Source: Paratrimastix pyriformis
Taxonomy: Eukaryota > Preaxostyla > Paratrimastigidae
Reading direction: 5' to 3'
Assembly: GCA_027972325.1 (NCBI GenBank)
Contig: JAPMOS010000003.1
Location: forward strand, 124,001 to 188,000
DNA length: 64,000 bases
Shown here: positions 55,614 to 64,000 of the stretch, in pieces
How the letters are laid out: each line of letters begins with the position of its first letter
How positions within the stretch are numbered: the stretch's first letter is position 1
Notes under the pieces: model-generated
What the model was told of the DNA's origin: nothing
Databases searched by the model: none
Seen by the model: the letters and a program-made list of their open reading frames with translations, nothing else
Translations under genes and position numbers: made by a program

Positions 55614-56703
55614 GGCCCCCGCCCCCACACCCTCCTCGCCTCTCCTCCTGGCCTGGCCTGGCCTGGCCTGGTGGGGCAGCCCCGCTTGGGCCGCCCCTCA
55701 GGCCTTCGCCTCCCTCTCCCCCTCGTCTGCATGCTCGCCTCATGTATACGACATGTGCTTGCACGTGTGCTTGTACCCACCTGTGCGTGCCCCCCGTACC
55801 CCCCATGGCGGCCATCGGCTGCCTTTTGATGCGGCTTCCCTCGTCCGGCAGGGGCCGGTCCCACCCTTGTCATTCTTCTTTGCGCTTCCTGTGTGGTCGT
55901 GTGGTCGTGTGGTCGTGTGGTCGTGATCTCGGTCTGTGTTTTGGTTGGGGGCTGTTTCGGGGCTGTTCTGTTCGTGTGTTGGTTCGCCTTTTGATGCCTT
56001 CCCCGTCCCGCTCCGTCCCGTCGCCCTTGTCTTTTCATTCCCCTGTCTTGCCTTCGGACCGGCGTTCCTGCCGGCCGTGGCTGTAGTCTATGTGCCCCTC
56101 CCCTCCCCCCCACCCCCTCCCCGGGGCTCCTCCGGTTTGGTGGCTTTTCTCTCGAGGGCCGGTCGGATTGTTCCGCCACCCCGGCTCCTCGGCCCCGCCG
56201 CCCCCATCCGGCCCCCGAGCTCGTCCCTGCCCCCTCGCACATCCCCCTCTGTCTCCTCTGTCTGTCTCTGTCTCCTCTGTCTCCTCTGTCTCCTCTGTCT
56301 CCTCTGTCTCTGTCTCCTCTGTCTGTCTCCTGGTCTCTGTCTCTGTCTCCTCTGTCTCTGTCTCCTCTCTCTCCTCTGTCTCTGTCTCCCACTGTCTCCT
56401 TCGCCCTGTCGCTCCGGAACCCGTGGGCAGAATAACGGTACCTCCCTCATCCCGCCCCACCGCTCGATCGCACGACAAGAACTCGACCGCACCACAAAAC
56501 CGACTCTTTTCTCGGGTGCATCGCACTCGGCAGGGACGGGGCTGGGCGGGCCGGGCCGGGCCGGGCCGGGTCAGCGGAGGAGGCCACACGCCCGGTCCTC
56601 GGCGTGGTCAGGCGGGGTGTGTCAGGTGGGGTGTGGGGCAGGCGGGGTGTGGGGCAGGCGGGTAGGTTGCCTCACCGCCCCAAGGCCCAGCCCGGATAGC
56701 ACC
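55614..56703. other. Long intergenic region with CTCTGTCTC repeats
   Basis: 1,090 bp between two convergent genes, with GTGGTCGT repeats at about 55890-55925 and TGTCTCCTC/TCTGTCTC repeats at about 56235-56400. Open frames here follow the repeats and are not supported as genes. Confidence 0.5.
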
Positions 56704-58816
56704 TCAAGGCCGCCTCAGGGGCCCCGGTCCGAGGGCGGCCTCGATGGCGGCGATGAGCTTCTGGGCGATGCGCCGGTGGCCGGCAGCGCTGGGGTGAAAG
56801 TCGCAGCCGAAGTCGAAGCCCATGGTGTTGGTCAGGTCGGCGAAGGCCAGCCCCTCCTGCACAGCCCCCGCCCCCGCCCCCGCCCCCGCCCCCGCCCCCG
56901 CCCCAAGAAGACGACCCGCCGCCCAGTCGGTGAAGGCGCGTGCGGGGCGCTGGATGGCCATCGGGCCGGCCCCCAGGGCGGTGGGTGATGGATGGCGGGC
57001 CTTGGCCGCGATCCGCTTGACGTAGTCGACCGGCTCGCCGGCCAGCTGTGCCACGCCCGACCCGAGGAAGATCCGCCCCCCCGGGTGCAGCCGCCGCACC
57101 TGCGCCACCAGATCGTGGTACCCTGCCGGCCCCGCCCCGCGGACGGTGGGACAAAAGGGAGCACGAAAGGGAGTGAGCCTGCTGACGACGTCGTCATCGC
57201 GGGCCGCGGCGCTGCCCGAGCCAGAGAGGCGCAGGGCGCGTCACCGGCAGGCAACTCAAAGACTGCCGGCAACCAAACCGCCCTTTCCGCCGCTCATCCC
57301 CCACCATTGAGGCCTGGTTTCTGTACTGCGTGCGAGCAGAGGGGCGAGCGGACCGGCGGCGAAGATGTCCTCTGGGGGTTTGGGGTCGGTGGTGTAGTCG
57401 TTGGCCCTGCCCACCAGCCCACCCGACGGGCAGCCCCAGGGCCGATCGATGGCCGAGGCGGCATGGAGGAGGGCAAACCATGAAAACCGCCCGTGTGAAC
57501 AGGCGCCTCGCGATGGGGGGACGGGGGTGGCCCGAGGGGGAGTCCGATGGAATGGGGGGGGGGGGGGGGGGGGCGAACCCGAGGACGATGACCACGATGT
57601 CCGCCTGGAAGTCGCTACCGTTGACGGGGGCCGACTTGGGGTCGTTGGCCACTGCTCGGCCACAGCCCCCGTTAAGGAATGCGGGAATGAGGCCGAAAGC
57701 AGAGCCGGGGGCGTCGTTTGATGACCGACCCGCCCGATGACCGACCCGCCCGCCGCCGAGGAGGACCGAGCGCGGCATGGGGGCGGAGGGCGTCTCTGGC
57801 CCTGCGCATGGCCTGGGACGGACCGGTGCGGCTGTAGAGTTTGGGGAAGGGCGTCGCACTCGTGACGTTGGGGTCGTTGTAGTTCCGTACGACGCCTGCG
57901 CGGTGCGGGGGCCGGAGGAGAAGAGATTTGGTTTTGGCCATGCGGGGTAGCTGCGGTGCTGCTGCGGGGCGGGGCGGGGCGGACCCTTGCCTGACCAGCA
58001 CTGCAGGTGGACCTCCGCGCCAAAGTGGAGCCCTGTCCGCCCCCAACCAAAGGAGTGATGATGAAGTTCGGGACAGTCGGCTCAACCGCCGACGAGGCAA
58101 GCCGGGCGATCCCCCAGAAAGGGGGCCCGCAGACCGGTCAGGTAGGGGAAGGACAGCAGGGCGTCCTCGGTGTCGGCCGAGAAGTGGCACGGATACGCGC
58201 CCAGGTTGCCGTACCCGCAGCTGGTGGAACCGGGGAGGAGGTGACCGGCCGGTGCTTCGGGCTGGTAAAGACCTGAGCGAATCCCCCAAAAACTCGATTC
58301 GCAGCGCTGGGTCCTTGCGGACAAGGCGCGTGCGACCCGAAGCCAAAGCAAGCGGCGCCGCCAGCTGGGACGATGGGCAATGACGCGCGACGGAAAACCA
58401 AAAAGGCAGACCTTGTCGGGATGGTCAATCACGAATCCGTCCAATGAGACAATGCCGAACTGGGCCTCGGTTCGCTTCAGAATCCGGACAAAGTGACCCT
58501 GGTTCGGCTGGTCGAATTGGACGAGAGGATAATAAACTGCCGCCGCAGTTTTCGAGGTGTTGAGTTGAAGCGTCTCTTTTTCGTCAATGACGACATCATA
58601 CTGATTTCCGCAATCCTTCAGCAGAACCCCAAGACTCTGGCCCACAAATTTCACACCATATTGAACTGCGCTCCAGTCATATTGATATTGCTTTGGGTTG
58701 GTCTGATCAAAACGTCCTGAGTAGAAAATCCTTGGGTCGGATGGCAACAAATTTTCCGTTGCCAACACGCTAACAGCGAACATTAGAGTCAAAGACCGGA
58801 TTAAGAGCATCGCCAT
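56704..58816 (-). CDS. SGNH carbohydrate esterase, CE2-like
   Basis: The ATG at 58816 starts a signal peptide (MAMLLIRSLTLMFAVSVLA). An N-terminal jelly-roll part (RIFYSGRFDQT, VKFVGQSLGVLL, GHFVRILKRTEAQFG) precedes the SGNH domain: IEFLGDSL with a donor inside, continuing as S-CGYGNLGAYPCHFSADTED (catalytic Ser in GDS), GVVRNYNDPNV, ADIVVIVLG-TNDYTT (Asn block III), GRIFLGSGVAQL and GCDFHPSAAGHRRIAQKLI (catalytic Asp and His). This order is that of CE2 acetyl-polysaccharide esterases. It probably removes acetyl groups from plant or microbial polysaccharides outside the cell, in keeping with a feeding protist. Introns carry a G20 run (57554-57573) and a (CCCCCG)n-type tract (56869-56902). 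Confidence 0.88.
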
Positions 58817-58907
58817 TTTTTGATTGGCACACAAGGGGCTTGCAGGGATAAAAAAGAGCCCTGCAGGAGTGTGTAAATTCGGCGATAGGCGCACAACATG
58901 ACACGCC

Positions 58908-61900
58908 TTAGTGAGGCTCGAGCGTCTTCAGGAGATGCATCACTCCCACCACAGCCGTCTCTCGGCTCACATCTACACAAAGGGGATCGAAAAAAATTTG
59001 TTTGAAGGACTGCATACAGACCCAGTTGAGGCTTGCGGAATTTGTGCTCGAGGAGGCGGTCCATCTCCATGCGGAGTTGCGCCAACAGCACGGCAACTCT
59101 GGGGGACGCACCAATGCGAAGGGCTGTCATTGGGTCGTCCTCGAGCTCAATGATGCGTTCCCGGTGGCGCACCTGGGAGGAGTGAGAAAGCGTTCGGTGT
59201 TGTGCCAGGAGATGCGGACGGACCCGAAGGACGGCCGAGAAAAGAAGCAGCCCGACGAGGGGGCACATGGTGGTGTCGTGGAGGAAGATCTTGCTCGTGC
59301 TGACCTTCTCGTTGTAGGCCAGGAAGGGCACCGGGAAGAAGGGCACTTGGAAGTTGCCCGACTGGGGGTGCAGGAAGACCCGCCCTGCGTGGAGAAGCGT
59401 GCGGTCATGATCCACTCGGTGGGGGGATGGGCGACGGACCGTCCTGCGAGGTGTACAGCTTGACCTGCTTGGCGTCGGCGGCCCCGAGGGCCACCGGGAC
59501 CGAGCCGTGGGCGGTCTGCATGAAGGTCGTGTCGGGGTTGCGCACCCGGGCGATGTGCGGGTACAGCCCGGCCACGACCACCGCCCGCACCAGGGCCAAG
59601 TTGTCGCTGTGGGTGTCCCAGGCCCCCGTGCCGTCCTCTGTCGCCACGGACCGGGGGAGGATGACGGGGCGCCCGGGCGGGGAGCTGCCGGTCCGGCGGG
59701 GGGAAGGGGGCGGCAAGGGGGGATGCGGGAAGGGCAGCAAGAGAGGGCCAGCAGGGGCGGACCGGCGTGCGAGCTGTGCGGGGGCAGGAAGCCGGCCTCG
59801 ATGAGGGCCCGCTTGTAGTCGGCCCGCAGGTCCTTGATGCTGTTCATCCCCGTCAGCGAGACGCAGTTCTGCCCCCCCGCGCACCCCGTCCAGCGCGTGG
59901 TGGTGCGGCGATGTGAGGGATGGCAAGCAGGGCAGCACGGGGATGGGTTGGGTCCCCCCAGGGGGATGGGGCTGGGATAGGGCTGGGGATGGGATGGGGA
60001 TGGGGATGGGGGGGCCGGGCTGGGGCGGGACCTCGTTGCACCACTGCAGGGCCTCGCCTCGCCCGCGGCACTCGGCGCGCCACTCGTCGTAGAGCCGGGC
60101 CACGCACAGGTGGTCGCTGTACTCGGCCTGCCCACCCACCGGAGCCGAGGCAGCCGAGGTGAGCCGACCGAGGCCTGCCGCCGGCACCGGGGGGAAGGGG
60201 GGAAGGGGCGCCTCGAAGGAGGGCGGGGGCGGCGCGGACGAAGTACTTGAGTTTGGCCGCCCGGGCCTCGTCGCGCCGCTCGAGGGAGCCCAGGAAGGGC
60301 GACCGGTGCGACAGGACCGCCGCGATGGTCAGGATGGGCCGGCTGCACCCGAACAGGGTCCCTGCGCCCGCCCAGCAGCAGCAGCAGCAGCAGCAGCAGC
60401 CCACCGCAGCCGGGTGGTGTCAGGGCGGTGGGCCCATGGGGGGCGTGTGCGGGCTGGCCGACCGTAGATGAGCATCTTGCCGATGCGCGCGTCGACGGGC
60501 ATCTGGGAGAGGTGCTTCCCCAGCGGGGTCAGCACGGGCACCGGGCCGGGGGCCGGCCCGCCCCGGGCGGGGGCCGGGGGCTGCTGCATGACCAGGGCCC
60601 GCACCTGGACCAGGCTCTCCAGCGAGGCCCTGCGGGGGCACGTGATGCCCAGGGGCGCAGGCAGAGGCACGAGGTGGTGAGCTGAGGCGAGGAGCGAGAT
60701 CTGGAGGGCTGGGAGTGGGGCAGGAGGGGGCAGAGGAGGGGCACAGGGACCTGATGGCCTCGGGGGCGGGCGGGTCGAGGCACCGGCGGAGGGTCCCCTC
60801 GACGGGCAGCCCCATGGCCACCAGGTGCAGGCAGAGCTGCTCGATCGAAACCTGCGCCCCCACCGGCACCCAGCCCAAGTCAGGGCCCGCTCGGGAGGGG
60901 CATGGCCGCCAGATGTGCACCTCCGGGACAGGGGGCCCGGGGGCCAGCAGGGGGGCCAGCAGGGGGGCCAGCAGGGGGGCCAGCAGGGGGGCCAGCAGGG
61001 GGCCAGCAGGGGGCCAGCAGGGGGCCAGCAGGGGGGCCAGCAGGGGGGCCAGCAGGGGGGCCAGCAGGGAGGGGGGCCAGCAGGGAGGGGGGCCAGCAGG
61101 GAGGGGGGCCAGCAGGGAGGAGGGCCAGGGTGGTCCGACCCTGCGCATCTCGGGGACTGGGTGCTCGGGGGCGCTGGCGGCGGCCTCGTTGGAGAGCAGG
61201 TGGAAGCACATCCCCGCACGCACACGGCCCGCACGTCCCGCACGCTGGGTGGCGTTGGCCTGCTCGTCCGCACCACGCCCACACACCCATCAAGCGATCG
61301 GCTCCGACCGTCCCGTCCTCATGCCCCTCGGGCTGTGGCTCTGTGGCTCTGTGTCCTGTGACGAGCCGGGGGCTGTGGCGGCGGTGCGGGGACCTTGGAG
61401 ATTGGGGCCTCCTGGAGGGAGGAGAGGCCGCGTGTGTGATCGTAGGTCATCTCCTTGGCCCGGGCCAGGTCCACCACGTAGACGACGTCGTCGATGGTGA
61501 TCGAGGTCTCCGCGATGTTGGTCGCCAGCACAACCTGCCCCCCCCGAGGTGCCCAGGCAGCCAGGCAGCCAGGTGGCCAGGCCCCAGCCCATGCACAGGC
61601 GCCGAGGAGACAGGCGTGGCGTCAGGACGTCCGACTCCGACCGCGGGCGGACGGGACCGGGGGCGATGGGCGGGGGCCGGGCGGGTGGGCGGGCGAGCGT
61701 CTGTCGGGGCCGGGCGGACCTTGCGCTTGCCCCGGGGCGGCTGCTCGAAGACGCGCCGCTGCTCCTCGGGGGGCAGCGAGCTGTGCAGGGGCAGCACCCA
61801 CAGCTGGCCGCCGTACTGCGGGCCCACCCATGGGCAGCGGCGGCAGGTGCCCACCAATGAGTCCTCGCAGGCAGGGCAGGGGCGGCGGGAGGGGTGGGGG

Positions 61901-64000
61901 GGCACGGGGCCGCGGACGGACGGGCGACGTCTGCATCCTGTGCAGGAGCGTCCGGATGGTGTTGATGCCTGCGCCGCAGGTGAGGGGCGTGTGTGTGTGT
62001 GTGGGGGTGGGGGGGGGACCAGCACCAGGTGAGCGGCGAGTCCCACCCGCCATTGGCCCTGCCGCGGGGACGGGTGACGGGTGGCGGATGGCGGATGGCA
62101 GGCAGGGGCGGAGAGCGGGGCCGGGCACGGACCGGGCAGGAAGACGAGGACGGCCCCGGGTGGGCCGCCCTTGGGGTCGGCGGGTGCCTTTGCGCAGATG
62201 GCCCCCACCAGGGCGACGGCCAGCTCCAGGGTGGCCGGCCCGCCCTCGTCCATCCGGGCCAGGGTCTCGTACTCGGCCGGCGGGCACGTCCCCGCCGCAA
62301 ACTGCCCCCAGCCCCCGGCCATGTCCGCGTCAGCGTCCCCGCCGGCCCCACCCACCCACCCACGACCCTCATGAGCAGCCGGTATCGCGGCCACCCCCCC
62401 GCCCCGCCCGGCCGGCATGGGCATGAGGGCCGGCATGGGCATGAGGGCCGGCATGGGCATGAGGGCCGGCATGGGCATGCCCGGGCATGAGGGCCGAGGA
62501 GGGGCATGGGCATGAGGGCCGGAGGGGCGTGGCCGAGGCAGCGAGGCGGGGGGCGGGTGGCAGGGGCGGGTGTCGGGTGGCAGGGGCGGGGGCGGGGCGG
62601 ACGGCGTGCATTCGCTCGATGTCCTCGAGCTCGTAGCGGATGCGGGTCTGGGGGGCCCGGTAGCCGGCGAACTCGACGGCCTGGCGGAGGAAGAGCCGCT
62701 CGACGGGGTACATCCGGCCCCCCACGGCCACCACCGGGCACCCGCCGAAGTACTGCGAGAACCGGGACGCCTCCAGGGTGGCCGACATGAGCACAATCTG
62801 CGGCGCCCGGTGGCCGAGAGGCCGGGGGGGGGGGGGGGGGGTGCGTGCGTGGGGGAAGGTGAGAGGGTGAGAGGGCGACGAGCATGGGGGGCATCAGGTG
62901 GCGTGGACGTCTGACGGGGCACGGGGACCTTGGGGTCGGGGGCGCCAGGCACACCGTGGGCGGATGGGCGGATGGGCGGATGGGCGGATGGGCGGATGGG
63001 CGGATGGGCGGATGGGCGGATGGGCGGATGGGCGGATGGGCGGATGGGCATGGGGGCGTCTGTGGGGGCTGGGGGCGCGGGGACCTTGAGGTCGGGGCGG
63101 CGCTGGCGCAGGTCGAGCAGCAGGGTCAGCAGGAAGTCCGTCTCCACGCTCCTGGCCCCACCGCCACGTCCACGTCCATGTCCGCGCCCGTGCCCACCGC
63201 CACGCACGCCCAGGCGCCCCACCGGTCAGAAGGCAACCGGATGGAGGCGGCGCAGCCTGGCGAGAGGGGCAAGGGAGGAGGCGGGAGCGGGGGAGCGGGG
63301 GAGCGGGAGCGGGGAGCGGGGAGCGGGAGCGGGGGAGCGGGGAGCGGGGAGCGGGGAGCGGGAGCGGGGAGCGGGGAGCGGGGAGCGGGGGAGCGGGGGA
63401 GCGGGGAGCGGGGGAGCGGGGAGCGGGGAGCGGGGAGCGGGGGAGCGGGGAGCGGGGGAGCGGGGAGCGGGGAGCGGGGGAGCGGGGAGCGGGGGAGCGG
63501 GGGGGAGCGGGGGCAGGCGGACCGCTCGTGGACCTCGTCGACGATGAGGTGCGAGCAGCGTGCGAGGTCGGGCCGGTCGAGCATCTGCCGCAGGAGGACC
63601 CCCGTCGTGCAGTAGCACAGCCGGGTGGCGGCCGTGCAGCGGGCCAGGCCCCGCACCCGGTAGCCCACCGTCGCCCCGAGCGGCTCGCAGCGCTCCTGGG
63701 CCACACGCTCGGCAACACCTGCCCAGACAGGCCCCGTCCAACCGCACCACATCCCGCGGCGGCCAGGTCAGGGGCGTGGTGCCGTGTGTGTGTGGTGCCG
63801 TGTGTGTGTGTGTGTGGTGCCGTGTGCGTGTGTGTGGTGCCGTGTGTGTGTGTGTGTGGTGCCGTGTGTGTGGTGCCGTGTGTGTGTGTGTGTGGTGCCG
63901 TGTGGAGGGCCGGTGGAAGGCGGCTGGCGGGGGCGCGGACCCATGGCGGCGATACGGCGGGGCTGGGTGCAGGTGATGGCGCACAGGGAGCCCCGCAGCT
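58908..64000 (-). CDS. DEAH-box RNA helicase (DHX29/36/57 type), 5' partial
   Basis: The gene runs in from the right edge and ends with TAA at 58908. Motifs in order: CTQPRRIAA (Ia), [20 protein letters not shown] (II, DEVH), LMSATLE (III), [19 protein letters not shown] (V), RAGRAGRV (VI), then the winged-helix/ratchet part ([52 protein letters not shown]) and an OB fold ([29 protein letters not shown]). The C terminus is [14 protein letters not shown]. Walker A lies outside the window. The [19 protein letters not shown] signature points to the DHX29/36/57/YTHDC2 group, which act in translation and RNA or G-quadruplex unwinding. Its introns are packed with different tandem repeats. Confidence 0.9.
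60940..61125 (-). repeat. Intronic tandem repeat GGGGGGCCAGCA
   Basis: About 15 copies of a 11-12-bp unit (GGGGGCCAGCAG core), the last ones extended by GGGAGG, in a helicase intron. Confidence 0.8.
62405..62500 (-). repeat. Intronic 18-bp tandem repeat
   Basis: Four to five copies of GGGCATGAGGGCCGGCAT in a helicase intron. Confidence 0.8.
62960..63050 (-). repeat. Intronic (GGATGGGC)n octamer
   Basis: Eleven near-perfect copies of GGATGGGC/GGCGGATG-type units in a helicase intron. Confidence 0.85.
63285..63515 (-). repeat. Intronic GGGGAGCG purine-rich repeat
   Basis: About 30 units of GGGAGCG with 0 to 2 extra G in a helicase intron. One strand is entirely G/A/C-poor in T, suitable for G-quadruplex formation. 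Confidence 0.85.
63775..63905 (-). repeat. Intronic GTGTGTGTGGTGCC repeat
   Basis: (GT)n blocks separated by GGTGCCGT in a helicase intron near the right edge. Confidence 0.8.

Noticed and set aside
60360-60395. (CAG)8 as a polyglutamine coding tract
   Set aside because: On the helicase strand it lies in an intron. The plus-strand frame has no gene support.
1-64000. rRNA, tRNA or snRNA genes
   Set aside because: None could be recognised by eye on either strand. A covariance-model scan would be needed to exclude small ones.

Overview
This is a very GC-rich, intron-rich nuclear segment from a unicellular eukaryote. The species cannot be named from this sequence. A CFAP161 homologue (axonemal protein) implies that the cell makes a flagellum or cilium. 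A myosin-I TH1 domain, SFT2, TMEM230, NOC3, elongation factor 1B, a SUMO-targeted ubiquitin ligase and a tandem-type transmembrane adenylyl cyclase all fit a free-living protist. Genes are tightly packed on both strands with no operons. Several pairs are head-to-head with 28 to 110 bp between start codons. Introns run from 40 bp to several hundred bp. Many are filled with simple or minisatellite repeats and C-homopolymers. Splice donors follow an unusual consensus, GT-C-N-G, instead of GT-R-A-G.

Layout, left to right. 1-3060 (+): C-terminal half of a membrane adenylyl cyclase, running in from the left edge. About 3740-4890 (+): 5'-truncated LINE fragment. 4953-12054 (+): penicillin-amidase-family hydrolase. 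12253-13103 (+): stand-alone myosin TH1 protein. 13525-14413 (+): eEF1B beta/delta-type subunit. 14551-15030 (-): TMEM230. 15135-18518 (+): NOC3. 18650-18864: MITE-like element. 19240-19891 (-): SFT2. 20039-21240 (-): CFAP161. About 21384-23003 (+): RNF4-like STUbL. 23186-28823 (-): P-loop polynucleotide-kinase-like protein with a huge proline-rich tail. 28852-31223 (+): F-box-like/LRR protein. 31899-34591 (-): phenylalanyl-tRNA synthetase beta chain. 34674-35640 (+): HAD hydrolase. 35902-39224 (-): membrane-anchored beta-hexosaminidase. 39592-40731 (-): seven-helix membrane protein.

The right third begins with a roughly 6.7 kb non-LTR retrotransposon (41145-47817, -). It is followed by a coiled-coil protein (47839-48637, +), a small ORF (49031-49357, +), a large cysteine-rich extracellular-type protein (about 49690-54265, +), a paralogue of the seven-helix protein (54384-55613, +), a CE2-type SGNH esterase (56704-58816, -) and a DEAH-box RNA helicase (58908 to beyond 64000, -).

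Three points stand out. First, the LINE appears to combine an SLX1-like GIY-YIG nuclease domain upstream of the reverse transcriptase with RNase H, a CCHC finger and a C-terminal restriction-like (PD-(D/E)XK) endonuclease, that is, two different endonucleases in one element. Second, the splice-donor consensus departs from the usual one throughout the window. Third, two neighbouring convergent genes, the STUbL and the kinase-like protein, carry near-identical SUMO-interacting motifs. Exon boundaries were derived by hand from reading-frame closure, GT/AG ends and similarity to remembered family motifs. Starts beginning GTG/TTG were not accepted unless stated.
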